From NCBI GenBank assembly GCA_031771865.1, contig JASISA010000022.1, positions 682,001 to 746,000 on the forward strand: DNA of 64,000 nt, read 5' to 3'. Each line of letters starts with the position of its first letter. Position 1 is the stretch's first letter. The position numbers and the translations under genes are program-made. The stretch comes from Nothophaeocryptopus gaeumannii. Lineage: Eukaryota; Ascomycota; Dothideomycetes; Mycosphaerellales; Mycosphaerellaceae. The notes under the pieces are model-generated. The model worked only from the letters and a program-made list of their open reading frames with translations. It made no database searches and had not been told where the DNA came from. Positions 11,666 through 22,715 of the stretch are shown in pieces.

Positions 11666-12145
11666 TCAACGATTTGGAAGACCAACGAGTGCAGCACACC
11701 TACTGCAGTACCAAAGATTCAGGCCGTATGAGACCATGTTGCTTTTGCCAGTCTTTACGTCGATAGACGGCGTCCGTTGACACCGTGAACATCTCGCGAA
11801 AGTGTGGGAGTCGAGAGAGGATCGCGAGGATCCGTCGTCCGAGGATGAAGAGGAGGAGTCGTCGCTGGTGACATGCAGAACGTTCTGCATTGGATATGGC
11901 CGAGGTCTCTGGGAAGAGTGTTTGTGGGCAGCTGTTGTTTGGACGGACATGATGTTTGAAGCCATGGGAGCTGACCAGATCGAGGGTGGATGAGCTTCTC
12001 GATACAGTAGCATAGGGTGGTTGGGATAGTCGGTGGTTGATTCGGCGGGATCGAAGCTGGGTGAACAAGAAGGCGTCTCTGTCGAGGGGTGGTCGTAGTT
12101 TGGTGGCGGAATGGTAAAGTAGCAGTGGTCCTTGGGTGAGGGCAT
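11666..12145 (-). CDS. Small protein with C-terminal zinc-ribbon-like motif
   Basis: The single-exon model encodes 159 residues starting MPSPKDHCYFTIPPP. The first two thirds are Pro/Ser/His-rich and probably disordered, including a run of Ser and Asp (SSSSSSDDGSS) near residue 97. The last 45 residues are well ordered in appearance: two CxxC knuckles (CSRC and YCSRC) separated by about 26 residues with a hydrophobic YGLNLWYC stretch, as in a treble-clef or zinc-ribbon fold. This ending resembles uncharacterised fungal proteins I have seen but cannot name. A further ATG 38 codons upstream (12259) is in frame, but the added residues look like leader. Function is unknown; the knuckles suggest a structural zinc site rather than catalysis. 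Confidence 0.65.
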   Translation of the reverse strand: MPSPKDHCYFTIPPPNYDHPSTETPSCSPSFDPAESTTDYPNHPMLLYREAHPPSIWSAPMASNIMSVQTTAAHKHSSQRPRPYPMQNVLHVTSDDSSSSSSDDGSSRSSLDSHTFARCSRCQRTPSIDVKTGKSNMVSYGLNLWYCSRCAALVGLPNR

Positions 12146-14332
12146 CACGGTCACGACATCAATGCGTAGTGCAGAGTAGCGTGATGTGGGTAACGCGATG
12201 TCGAAACAGGAATGAGTCTGTGATAGAGTAGTCTCTGCTGTGTGTGGGTGGTAAGGCAACTATTACGACGCTCGTCCCGAGCATACCTAGGCCAGGATAT
12301 AAGAAGGACCCACCGCGAATACATCGGGATCGCGCAAGCAACTCACACACGGCCGGCAAATTGTGGGACAGCAAGGCCGATCCTCCCTGGTTCCGTCGCT
12401 GCGCGTGTTGCGAGCGGCCCAGAGGCCACCGCGTACAGTGAGCAGCTCCGGTCATTGGTCCAATCGCCCAAGGAACGGGTACCATCTGAGATGGCGTTGA
12501 AGTGATTCGGTGCTGCTCAGCGTGAGCCACCACAATGCCGGTGGAGAAGCCACGTGTGGCGGGCAGCGCGCATCACGATCGCGGTCTCATCTCCGATGTC
12601 TGCGCCTCATCTCTTGATCGCCTCCTCTTGGACGGCTTAAGAGGCTGTCTCTCTCCGGCTCGCAGAAAGCATCCGCGGAAGCTGGCCGATGGCGGCATCC
12701 ATCGAAACAGGCCTTCTGCAGTCGTGCCGAGGAGGACAGAACGTACCCCCGTTCACTAGGATGTCGTCGCGGGCACCTGATCACCCCTGGCGGAGGCTAC
12801 ACTCGTACAGATAACATGACTTCTAACGTCTCATCAATACAGCGTCGGACGCTCTAGCCGGCGCACAAGACGCCCGTTGCAGCATTATTAACGCAGTACG
12901 GGACCAATTCTTCGGAGAGCCCGCGACAAGTCAGAGTGTGTATAAGAAGCTTCTTGCAGCAGACCAGCGTGTCCACGAGACCCTCGAAGTTTTGCCTTGC
13001 ATCAGGCGGAAACTCTGCAGCAGTCACGCACACACTCGCCGCACGCTTCCGCGCCAGTGAGGTGAAGTTGCAATCAAAGTGCTACAGCATCAGGCAGCAT
13101 CCATCTCCCAGGCGGCACGAATTCAGTCGCAGAAACTGTACCGTGGCGGAACTGTCCGTGCCGGACAGAGCGGCAGAGCCTGATTGAAGTGCCGTGGTCT
13201 AGAGCAGTCTATGGATGGGACCTTCACAACATCAGCTTTCCTAAAGTCTCCCTTGCATTTTGATTATATTGATTATTAGTGCTGATTTGCCGTGTGAAGA
13301 TCGAGTCCTGAACACAGCGGAGCCTGCGTACTATACCTATTGATGTTCTCGTTACTGTGGGCTGCGCTTCAGACATCTGGACTGAGTGAACATCGTACCT
13401 TTAACAGGTCTAATCTCGACTCTCCAGGCCTGTATGGGTGTTTCACGAGCAGCAGTTCCAGGCGCCGAGATTGCGCCTCACGTTTGCAAGCCATGATCAG
13501 AGTATGCAGGCACACACAGCCGCTTCTTTGGTCTGTAGGCAAGAGGTCTGGACCAAGCTTTGCAATACTCAACGCCACGACACAACTTTCTGCATACTAG
13601 CGTATCGACCGGCTGGCCAGCATTCACTGCCCGAGTAGTAAGCACTGAAGCATCAACGGCCCGATCCAAGTCATGTTGAATCGCAAAGTGTGGCGTCTGC
13701 CCAGCCTGCGCCCACTCCCTCTTCGCTAGACACAAGGGCTCATACACGGTCTAGGCCCCCAGGCTGCGGCCGTCGGATGGCGTGCAATCATCAATACTTC
13801 TCTCCACTTGAGACCTACCGCCCGGCTACAGGATGAGCAAAGGAACGCTCGATCTAAGCAAGAATGCACACTCATCTGGAACCTCCGAACGCATTGATGT
13901 ACAAAGCTCCTTCGAAGCGCGACGTCCACGATCGATGACTGTAATTGTATCTTTACCCACTCTCGTAGATGGTCGTACCCGTGGCGGGTAAACTCCAGAG
14001 TCAGGTAAGATTCTCTGCGTGGTCACTGACCCCGAGCAGCTGACATCACAAGTTGCGCCGCCTGTGTTCGAGACCATGGCAGCATGCGTCTTGCGCTTGC
14101 TCGTCGGCTCCTGGTCTACAATTCACTTGAGACCCACCATTGGTCAGGTCAGATGTGCTGCGTTCACAATTCACTTCTTTCAGTGCATCATCTCGACGAG
14201 TGAGAAACCAGTAGCTTTTTCGGCTGTTTCCATACTGCGTACTGCATACCACATTGACACGGTCTACATCGGCGTGAGAGTAGCCTACCTGTGTTTCACG
14301 TGGGGGACGAAACTGCCGGCACCAACACACTC
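12146..14332. other. Gene-poor stretch
   Basis: About 2.2 kb between the zinc-ribbon-like gene and the GH31 gene. Several frames of 60-140 codons exist on both strands but overlap each other and lack splice partners, domains or consistent composition. I see no RNA gene or mobile-element termini. Confidence 0.45.
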
Positions 14333-16840
14333 TCACGGGAAGAACACATGGAACCTCCTACGACCGGACTCATCTTGGCTGCGAGCTTCAATAACCTTGT
14401 CATCGCTGCTGACCACTTGTCTGAGGTCTCCATAAGGCAAGACAAGCGTCAGACCGTGTTCAACCCACGGCGGTAGAAACGCCGCAACGTCGCTGTCAAT
14501 TGCGACTTTGACCTCCCTCGGCGTAGCCGAGTAGCTGATGGTGAACTTGGCAATCTTTGCAGGAGGTGGCGAGATACCATCATCTTCAAGCCAGTCGTTC
14601 GCATACACAGCGCCGTCAGACCTCTCCTCCGGAGGTGGAAAGATCTCGACAGCGCGCCAGTCATCAGCCGGGAGTTCCGCTTCGTTCAGCTTGTCCCCTG
14701 GCGCGACGACTTGCTTGTTTTTGCCGATGGGAATAGCACCGCCAATGCGAGCAAGAATCGGTATGCTGCCTTTCCAAGGCGATGAAACGGTATGCCACTC
14801 GCCAGCTGGAAGATACTGGAATGGCGTATGGATGTTCAGAAACCCTGGGTCGGAAGCGCTGCGTTTAGGGGTGTAGACTTTGCCCTCTGTGACGCTGGGC
14901 TCGTACACCCCCCCCACAAGCAATGTATCTCCTAACCAGTACTGCTGCTCTCCATCTTTCAAGACTTTGTTCGTCCAAACCTCTGAATCTCTCTCGTAGA
15001 AATAACCAACCCATCTCTGCGGCGGCACGGCAGTAAGATGGCTCTTGAGCATAAGACCGTACAGATACGGTATGATCTCGTACCTTCTACAGATGGCTTT
15101 TCTGATCTCCGGAATGATTTCGGGATACATCCAGGGCTCGATGACATCCCCCACGAGACTATCGTCCCCAGTCTTGTAGCAATTGATCGCAAATCGAGGG
15201 CTCATGCAGCCTAACTGCACCCACCTGAGCAGTAATTCAGGAGAAGGTTGCGGCCCTTCGAAACCTCCGATATCGTGGCCGTAGCATTGCATCAAACACA
15301 TGCCAGCGCCCAAAGACAAAGCATTGGCTCCGCGCATCCCGTCCCAGGATGTGATGTTGTCTCCAGACCAAGCAGAGCAAGCATACCGAAAAGTGCCCGC
15401 CGTTCCACTCCGGCTGAGAACAAAAGGCCGCTCATGAGGCATGACCTCGAGGAGAGCATCGTGAGAGGCTTTGGCGTGCAGTTCGGTGTTCATAGCTCGG
15501 CCCCAAAGACCTACATCTCGGCGCTTTTCCGGAATATGCTTGACCGTTTCTTGAGTGAGAGCGATTTGCCAAGTATCGTCCGGGACAAGATATTCATTGT
15601 TGTCATTCCACATACAGTCCATACCGACCTTTCGAAGCTCCTTAACGCCGTTGTACCAAAAGTCATAGCCGGCTTGGGAGGAGAAATCGATGTGTCCGCC
15701 TTCTCCGCTGGTTCCCCCACCTGCGCTCCATAGTCGAGCGACACCCGGACCGCCGGTATTCCGATCTTCAAAGAAAGCGCCTGCTTTGGTCAGGCCTTCA
15801 TATGCTGGGTGGTTGGCAAGAATGTAAGGCTTGATGTTTGCGATCAATCTGATCCCCCTTCTCTTGAATTGATCACAGAAACCCTTTGGATCTGGAAATC
15901 GATGCTTATTCCAGGTAAACACGTTCCTCGTTTTTGGTTCCGTCTCAGCAACAGTGTACCCCGAACTCATCTGAAAGCCTGAGCAAGGAATGTTGTACTT
16001 GTCCAACTTGCCAGCCCACTCCAGCAAAGCCTCACTTGCACGTGGCTCGTCCAACATGGAGTATTTCATGCCTCCACCAAGGTACCCAAGAGCCCAGCGT
16101 GGAACAAGCATTGGAAAGCCAACCAAAGAAGCATAAAGTGTCACAACCTCGTGCAACGTCCTTCCAATAAGCGTATACTGCTCCAAGCCACCAAAGTCCT
16201 GTCGGTACACCTTGAAGAATCCCCACATGCCATCCATTTCAGACCCGACGGAATAGTACCCTCTCGCATGGCTCGTTGAGAATGTCGCCACGACGCCTTG
16301 GGAAGTAGCTCGGATCAGCAAAGGGATGTGCTTGTACATGGGATCCGTCCTGTGAACATCGTATCCAAAACAGTCCGTGGCAGAAAGTGTAAAGTGTCGT
16401 CCTGAAAGGTCCATGGGTGCCGCTTTCTCACCTAGCCCGACGTGAAGGCTGCCACGGAAGTAGCGCGTGTAATGGGCAATTCCAGGGCCATCCAGCGCGT
16501 AGGAACGATGGTTGAGATCAATTTGCAATGGTTCCTCGCCTGTGAAGCCGATGGACACAATTGGGACATTGCTCCATTCGACTTTGGCTTCGATATTACC
16601 GACATGATATGTTGCAGATGCTTCGCCTGGTGTGTACTGAGTGTTTAAAAGAGGGGCGGGTTGCGGCTTGGATGCACTGGGAAATGGCGGTAATGGATGT
16701 GTTTCGGCGGAGAAGGTCGTTCGAAAGAGGCCTGGCTTCAATACCTCGAAGGTGAAGTCAACACAGCTTCGGAGGTGTAAAGAGGATTGGGTAGAAGCTT
16801 GCAGGGAATAAGACTTTGGCACAAATTCTTGCTGAGGCAT
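14333..16840 (-). CDS. Glycoside hydrolase family 31 (alpha-glucosidase/xylosidase type)
   Basis: This intronless gene encodes an 835-residue GH31 retaining alpha-glycosidase. The amino-terminal beta-sandwich (about 1-240) has the family-typical HYTRYFRGSLHVGLGEK and DVHRTDPMYKHIP segments. The TIM barrel begins near RWALGYLGGGMKY. The catalytic nucleophile is Asp413 in DCMWNDNNEY and the general acid/base is Asp494 in WSGDN, both placed as in the family; RSGTAGTFRYA lies just before the acid/base. Carboxy-terminal beta domains follow from about residue 640 (DTLLVGGVYEP). No signal peptide is visible, so an intracellular enzyme is inferred. Family knowledge allows alpha-glucosidase, alpha-xylosidase or related activity; sequence alone does not choose. 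There are no carbohydrate-gene neighbours to help. The start ATG at 16840 follows a pyrimidine-rich leader. Confidence 0.93.
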   Translation of the reverse strand: MPQQEFVPKSYSLQASTQSSLHLRSCVDFTFEVLKPGLFRTTFSAETHPLPPFPSASKPQPAPLLNTQYTPGEASATYHVGNIEAKVEWSNVPIVSIGFTGEEPLQIDLNHRSYALDGPGIAHYTRYFRGSLHVGLGEKAAPMDLSGRHFTLSATDCFGYDVHRTDPMYKHIPLLIRATSQGVVATFSTSHARGYYSVGSEMDGMWGFFKVYRQDFGGLEQYTLIGRTLHEVVTLYASLVGFPMLVPRWALGYLGGGMKYSMLDEPRASEALLEWAGKLDKYNIPCSGFQMSSGYTVAETEPKTRNVFTWNKHRFPDPKGFCDQFKRRGIRLIANIKPYILANHPAYEGLTKAGAFFEDRNTGGPGVARLWSAGGGTSGEGGHIDFSSQAGYDFWYNGVKELRKVGMDCMWNDNNEYLVPDDTWQIALTQETVKHIPEKRRDVGLWGRAMNTELHAKASHDALLEVMPHERPFVLSRSGTAGTFRYACSAWSGDNITSWDGMRGANALSLGAGMCLMQCYGHDIGGFEGPQPSPELLLRWVQLGCMSPRFAINCYKTGDDSLVGDVIEPWMYPEIIPEIRKAICRRYEIIPYLYGLMLKSHLTAVPPQRWVGYFYERDSEVWTNKVLKDGEQQYWLGDTLLVGGVYEPSVTEGKVYTPKRSASDPGFLNIHTPFQYLPAGEWHTVSSPWKGSIPILARIGGAIPIGKNKQVVAPGDKLNEAELPADDWRAVEIFPPPEERSDGAVYANDWLEDDGISPPPAKIAKFTISYSATPREVKVAIDSDVAAFLPPWVEHGLTLVLPYGDLRQVVSSDDKVIEARSQDESGRRRFHVFFP

Positions 16841-17675
16841 AATGAATAGGATGCAACGGTTTCAAGAAGCAACACCAACGAGAGGCGAAGAAGATAATAA
16901 GTAGGGTTAGGTGTGTGTGTGGTTTGTTGGTGAGATTGGCCAATGCGTTGTGTTGTCTACCGCACGTGAAATGAGACCCACCAGACTCAAAGTAAATAGC
17001 TCTCACGCCACGAATCGGACAAGTGCGACCGACGTGAGGGAGACTGCGCTAATGCTTCCAGCTTGGCTACGTGTATAGTGATGTTTTAAGAAGGAGCCTG
17101 CGACCATATAGAGCATGTCGTTGTGAGCTTTGTGCCGGTGGAGGTGGAGGGGTGACGCGAAGGAAGAAGAAGCGGGCAGAGTTCAAAGTTCTCGGCTGCT
17201 AGAACTATCCCGCTTCGGGCGAATTGAGTGCCTGAGGCAACCGCAGCGATGAGACGAATCATGGTTCATACTAAAAAATGTTATTCGCTGCCAGTCAGTG
17301 ACACCACTCTCGAATATGAGTACCACGCTGGACAGTAGATCCACAAAGACTTGCGTAGATGAGCCTCGTGAGCCTCGTGAAAGTGGACTTGTTCGAGAAC
17401 AGATCGGGACCTGGACTCTGGACTTTCTTTGCAGGTGAAGCAAACCGGCAGATCGCGTAATGGTCTCGAAATAGAACGACGGGGCCGCGGTTGGAGAAGT
17501 GTGCTGTCCATTCACCACCATTGTTGTTCGATGCCACACGCCCAAGGCATATACATGTCCAGCGCAGACGCTGGACTGCCCAGAATCGGAGGTTAGAAGA
17601 CCACAGTGCTGCTGGCACCGATATAGAGAGCGAGAGATATGCAGACCATTGCTATAGCCACTGGCTTCGCATTGA

Positions 17676-17708
<33 letters not shown>

Positions 17709-19359
17709 TTCTGTGTCTGCTTCGACAGCAACATGCAGGGAATCGAGCTAGGTCCGCTTCGTGGTCCATTAGCCCAGCAGGCCTCAGTAGCGTGAAACTG
17801 CCAAAAATAGCTTCCCACCCGCCCATCCTCTCTCTGTCCCTGTCGCTCTCTGGCGCTCTCTCTGCGCGAGGCGAGGCTTTGTGGAGGAAACGCTTCTTGC
17901 ATTATTCACCCACCACGCCCGCACACAACACCTCACCACTCTCTCCATATCGACCTCCCAACCACGCTACCTCCACTCACCACCGCCGGCGACCTTCTTG
18001 CACCAGCTTCAACCTTCGCGCTTCTTCCGCTCCGCCAGCGCAGGCCCGCAGACCATCTGATGACACGCCGGGCGGCTCTCTTTGTTCAAGCATCCCGGCG
18101 CCATCAATAGCGGCGCATTTGGCCGTCTGCAAGAGACTGAAAGCGATTCGACCGCGGCTACACACGTCTCTTGCAAAGACTATCGCCCGGCCACACTGTG
18201 TCGCGTGGTTGTGCCAGCGCATAGTTTTCGACGACGGCGACCTCGACCGTTGTTGCTGTTTCGGAGGAATCATTGCTGGGGCACCAAACCAAGCCTCTGT
18301 CCCGCCGCAACCGTCACCCTTGGGAGCTCGAGAGCCCGCAGCGACGACGGCCATCTGGTTAGGCTACATATCATCGCCCACTCCGACTTCTATTCTACCA
18401 GAAACACGGCGCGGCTGCGTTTGTCGAGCTCCATCGAATCGAGCAAGCTCACAGCCCCATCAAGCTTCTCTCAGCTGCCAGCAACCGGTAAGTTTGCCAC
18501 GAGCCTTGTGTCCTGCCAGGGGACGTCCGCGAAGAAACGGCCAGCGACGACCGTATTCTGTCGCCCACACAGCTTGCTTGCTTGCTCACTCTTCATACCC
18601 GAGCCCCTCTTATATCTCATCTTGCCGCAAGGTGACAGAGCGAGACGCGCCGTGCTGATTGGTCGCAGTAGCGCTTGCTGCGCGTCCTTCCGAGTCCCTC
18701 CATTTTGGATCCCACACTTTGATTAGTCGCACCTTCCCACTTGCTCGAAGCGCCTGATCGTCGCCGTCACTGGCCTCACACATTCGCCTGCACCGTCCCG
18801 TCTGGGTTCAGGTCGCCCGGCGCACTCGAGCGTTTATCCTGCAAGTCATAGCAGCCTGCACGCCCATCATTCGACCGTCGACCTTCTTCTCTCCCCTTGC
18901 GCTCAGGCACGCGCGAACATGTGGTGAATTAGTGTTGCTAAGAATAAGCACCCTCCCACGTTTGCCCGCTATCTCAAGGATTACCACTACGTTCCTTACC
19001 ATCCAACCTCGACGCCAGAGGCGCGACGCCGTTCCCTGTGTAGCATTTGGCGCTTCGAGATCTGGCATCTCACCAGTAGCAACCCTTCCTGGCGAAGGCT
19101 AATCGGTACGTACTTCATCTATTACGCAACAGGCACGCCTATTCACCTCCTGTACCTGCGGCCACTGCATCGTCGGCGCATATGTCTCGGACAGCCTGTG
19201 CTATGCATGGCAAGCGCCATTGCTCCTTCGCCGCATACGGCACGACTGTGAGCGCATCTCGACCTTGAAGTGTCGTTCACGTCTTGCCAAACCTCTTTTG
19301 ACCCCTCATATTCACTTCATCTTCAAGTCTTTTCGACAGGGCACGATAGGCTGACTGGC
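16841..19359. other. Long divergent intergenic region / MSG5-type leader
   Basis: About 2.5 kb separates the divergent GH31 and phosphatase genes, unusually long for this window. It contains a TCG trinucleotide tract at 17677-17708 and long CT-rich stretches from about 17.8 to 19.3 kb, which look like a promoter and transcribed leader of the plus-strand gene. The last bases before 19340 (TTTTCGACAG) resemble an acceptor, so an intron in the leader is possible. Long open frames here (for example 17639-18658) come from the repeat and from Ser/Pro/Arg bias. Confidence 0.5.
17677..17708. repeat. TCG trinucleotide microsatellite
   Basis: About ten consecutive TCG units in a non-coding setting between the divergent GH31 and phosphatase genes. 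Confidence 0.9.
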
Positions 19360-21990
19360 ATGGCGTCACCTAGATCCTTAATAGCCAGTTGGCACAACGA
19401 CACAACCTACTTTGATTCTCAAGACGAAATTAGACGACCTCATGGCCCACGTTTCTGGCAAAAGCGAAGAGTGAACAAGAAGTCAGCGCCTGAAACATCT
19501 CCGTTCTCCCTGCGGTCCATAATCTCACCTCTTTCGTCGCCGACAAATATGTCGCAGATGGACGAGCAAACGAAGCAAATACCTCAGCCTGCGGCAGTCA
19601 GCTCGCAGAAAGCCCTCCGACCCGCGCACGATTATGATCGATTCGTCCGCAAATTCCACCAACACACTCTCAGCGATTCAACAAACACAACCGGATCGAA
19701 CGAATCGTCGCCTACTACTACCATCTCTACCGTTGACGACTCAAGTGCAACAGAGTCCTCACCTGGTTCCTCGCCAGAGTCGCCGCCTCCCGCTACCTTT
19801 GCGGTAGGCATGCTTCGCCCGCGGACTGCGGATGAGCGCAGCGCACCTTTTTTCGAGTTGCAAAAGCAGCCTCCTCTTAGGAAAGGCCGAAACCTCAAAA
19901 ACCTTGCTGTGAACACCTCGCGACACACAGCACGAGCTGCATCGACAACAAGTCTTCCTCTCCAAGGGCAACCTCCAGCGGCCGACGCAATCCTGTCTCC
20001 ATCATTTGTGAAACCGCCAACACCGCCACGGCGAAAGCCTAGCAATCTCGGGCTGACTCTACTGACGCCTGGGGGCAGCAAGTCTCCTCCGCAAGAGGTC
20101 AAACTCGCCATACCTCCTACGCCAGGATTTGCTAGGCCAGGGACGTTACGACATTTCCAATCTTCGCCCTCGCTGCCATTAGTACCTGGGCTGGGACTTC
20201 CTCACAACAATGCGGCCGACTTCCAAAAGCAACGGCAACTTGAGACGATATTCTCTCCGGTTGAAGCGCCGTCTGAACCGAGTCAGATAGACGAGGAGGA
20301 AGAGGAGCAAAATTTCGATGTACCGCTCTCGCAGGAGGAAAAGCCGGAAGCCTATCCCGATGGACCGATTTGCGTCTACGACCCCTACATCGACCTATAT
20401 CTGGAACCCACTGCGGAACAGGCCAGGCAATACGATGTGATAATGAACGTGGCAAGCGAAGTGCGCAATCCGTTAATCACGCATGGCGAGCCCGCACCGC
20501 TAGAGCCAGAGGTGCGAATCGATGGTGGAGGTGGGATCCAATTTGCACCTAAGAAAGACCGGGATCACCTCGTCGTGCGAAAGACAGATCCTCAGGAGGC
20601 GAATACTCATGAATCGTCTCCCTCCACGCCTAAGGCCTCGCCCCTCCACGCCACGTTCTCAAGTCAACCAAACAAGGATCCGGAGTATATTCATATTGCT
20701 TGGGAACACAACAGCGACATCGTACCGGATCTATTGCGTCTCTGCAAGCTCATCGACGAAAAGGTCACCCAGGGAAAGCGAGTGTTGATCCACTGTCAGT
20801 GTGGTGTATCACGATCTGCTAGTCTTGTGGTGGCATATGGCCTGTACAAAAATCACACGATGAGTGTTCAAGAAGCCTACGATGCCGTCAAGAAGCGGAG
20901 CAAGTGGATTGGTCCCAACATGAATCTCATCATGCAGTTGCAGGAGTTTCGATCAAGTCTTGCACGAGGCGGTCTGCTCTCTGCGAGAAGCACTTTGAGT
21001 CCACTCACACCTGGCTCGGCCTTGAGTAAATGGAATGAAACCTTCGGTTCACGGTCTTCGGGCATGCAGAACGAGCCTATGTCTGCTATAGAGCCTCCTT
21101 CAGCGAATGGGGTTGGGTCTGGTGGCTTGGATGCTGTCAGTCCAGGTCCCTCATCGGCACCGTCTGGGTTTCCGTGGCCGCTGCCCGACACGACAGCGAC
21201 CCAACGAGTAAGATCGATCAGCGCCGTTAAGCCTGCAGGACCCTTTGTCGATCCTTCTGGACACATTGTTCCAGCACTGCCAGTATTGAAATTGGTATCA
21301 GCCGATGTAAAGCCTCCTCCATCGGTGCGACATTTGTGGTCGCCCGATGCTCTGCGAATCGAGTCACCAAGCGAGTCATGCGCCTCACCACGTTCGGCAG
21401 AATTCGCGATGACGCCACTGCAGCCTTCACAGGAAGTCGACCCTGCCGATAGCTTTGGGCTCATGTCCCCGACGTCTACAGAGTTCTCGACAAGTCCGTT
21501 CGACAGATCCGCATTACTTGCTTCGCTCGGCATGGGATTAATGCGTGCGGATGAAGACGGGCCTAGACGGTCACTGTCGCTTCGCAACCAACAGCGACAA
21601 CATTTACATTTGTCGCAGCCATCAAGTGCTGAAGATCAGAACCCCGGCCGCAAGCTTCGTGGTAAAATATCGTCACCATCACTGCGCGAGGAGCAGCAAC
21701 TTCGGAGCTTGCAGGCCAAGATCGAAGCAGACCTGTCAATTCGCACTACCCCAAACGCACCTAACATCTCAGCGCCTAATCTCCAGGTGGAAGAACCACT
21801 GTTGTCACCAAGAGCGACCGAGTTTACGAACAATCCTTTCGCGCTCTCACCCTCAATACCAGCTTCGCCTACCTCGAGCGCAGTCTCGGAAGAGGCGGCG
21901 AAGACCTCCAGGACGATCGAAGTCGATCCTAGGAGTCCTGCACATAAAGGACAAAGTCCCATCATACGCAATATTTTTGACGTTTTATGA
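19360..21990 (+). CDS. MSG5: Dual-specificity (MAP kinase) phosphatase, Msg5-like
   Basis: The product is an 876-residue dual-specificity protein phosphatase of the Msg5/Pmp1 type, which removes phosphate from Thr and Tyr of activated MAP kinases in fungal pheromone and cell-wall signalling. The first 340 residues are a disordered Ser/Thr/Pro-rich region. The phosphatase domain begins at VYDPYIDLYLEP (about 352), with YDVIMNVASE and HIAWEHNSDIV before the active site. The catalytic loop HCQCGVSRSAS starts at His478; Cys479 and Arg485 form the CX5R signature. The region between beta-strand and catalytic loop carries an insert of about 60 mostly polar residues. A further disordered tail of about 330 residues has many Ser-Pro sites, a plausible place for feedback phosphorylation. 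I chose the ATG at 19360 (MASPRSL) over an in-frame ATG at 19270 because the upstream residues resemble leader and an acceptor-like sequence precedes it. The symbol is by family, not proven orthology. Confidence 0.88.
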   Translation: MASPRSLIASWHNDTTYFDSQDEIRRPHGPRFWQKRRVNKKSAPETSPFSLRSIISPLSSPTNMSQMDEQTKQIPQPAAVSSQKALRPAHDYDRFVRKFHQHTLSDSTNTTGSNESSPTTTISTVDDSSATESSPGSSPESPPPATFAVGMLRPRTADERSAPFFELQKQPPLRKGRNLKNLAVNTSRHTARAASTTSLPLQGQPPAADAILSPSFVKPPTPPRRKPSNLGLTLLTPGGSKSPPQEVKLAIPPTPGFARPGTLRHFQSSPSLPLVPGLGLPHNNAADFQKQRQLETIFSPVEAPSEPSQIDEEEEEQNFDVPLSQEEKPEAYPDGPICVYDPYIDLYLEPTAEQARQYDVIMNVASEVRNPLITHGEPAPLEPEVRIDGGGGIQFAPKKDRDHLVVRKTDPQEANTHESSPSTPKASPLHATFSSQPNKDPEYIHIAWEHNSDIVPDLLRLCKLIDEKVTQGKRVLIHCQCGVSRSASLVVAYGLYKNHTMSVQEAYDAVKKRSKWIGPNMNLIMQLQEFRSSLARGGLLSARSTLSPLTPGSALSKWNETFGSRSSGMQNEPMSAIEPPSANGVGSGGLDAVSPGPSSAPSGFPWPLPDTTATQRVRSISAVKPAGPFVDPSGHIVPALPVLKLVSADVKPPPSVRHLWSPDALRIESPSESCASPRSAEFAMTPLQPSQEVDPADSFGLMSPTSTEFSTSPFDRSALLASLGMGLMRADEDGPRRSLSLRNQQRQHLHLSQPSSAEDQNPGRKLRGKISSPSLREEQQLRSLQAKIEADLSIRTTPNAPNISAPNLQVEEPLLSPRATEFTNNPFALSPSIPASPTSSAVSEEAAKTSRTIEVDPRSPAHKGQSPIIRNIFDVL

Positions 21991-22715
21991 AAGCGAGACC
22001 TCCCACACACCACAGAAAGTGTACTAAGGCTCTGCAGCTGGAGGACCAGCGCAGCCTGTTAATCCATCATCCTCATCCTCATCACCATATCACCACGGAG
22101 TTTTGACCAAAGCATGGCGTTTTGTCTTTTATGAAAAGTATAAGGATTGGGACCATATTCAGCGGACTTGGCGTTCACGAGGTGTATGTTGCAGGGAAGA
22201 GTGGACCATACCCAGATCCGTCCCGGACTTGAGCATCTTGCGAGGTGTCTGGGTTGTGAGCATCGGACGTGTTCACTGGCACCGATCGTGTTGCTAGTAG
22301 ATCATGGTGGTATGACCGTGATGTCCTCTCTGATGATGGATATGAGCACATGGCCAGAGGAATCTGCGTCGAGGCTCTTTGTACAACTAGTTCTCTCTCT
22401 CTTGGATGGAATAGAAGATTTACGTCGAGATGCCAAATGCACCATTTGACTTTGCAGGCCCATGATCACTGATCAACGAAGGTCCTGTAGATGCATCTTA
22501 CGTGTAACGTTCCATTCGTGCTGTATCGAGCACGGGCCCTCCGAAGCGTGGAGGTTTTCACGGCTTCGGCTTCGCTTTGAGATGTCGCCATCTTCCATTA
22601 CAATGCCTCCGAACGGCTTAATCACTACACCCTCCGCGCGGACAGTGCGCCTGTCGAGCGCTGCTGCGAACTGCGCACTGCATGTGTACCCATACATACG
22701 TACCGTAGATACGCC
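21991..22715. other. Intergenic, phosphatase to NT-C2 gene
   Basis: About 725 bases with the 3' end of the phosphatase transcript and the promoter of the next plus-strand gene. The short frames here do not look coding. Confidence 0.5.

Noticed and set aside
17639..18658. 339-codon plus-strand open frame
   Set aside because: It starts inside the TCG repeat (poly-Arg), is Ser/Pro/Arg-biased throughout, has no domain, and overlaps other long frames in a probable leader region.
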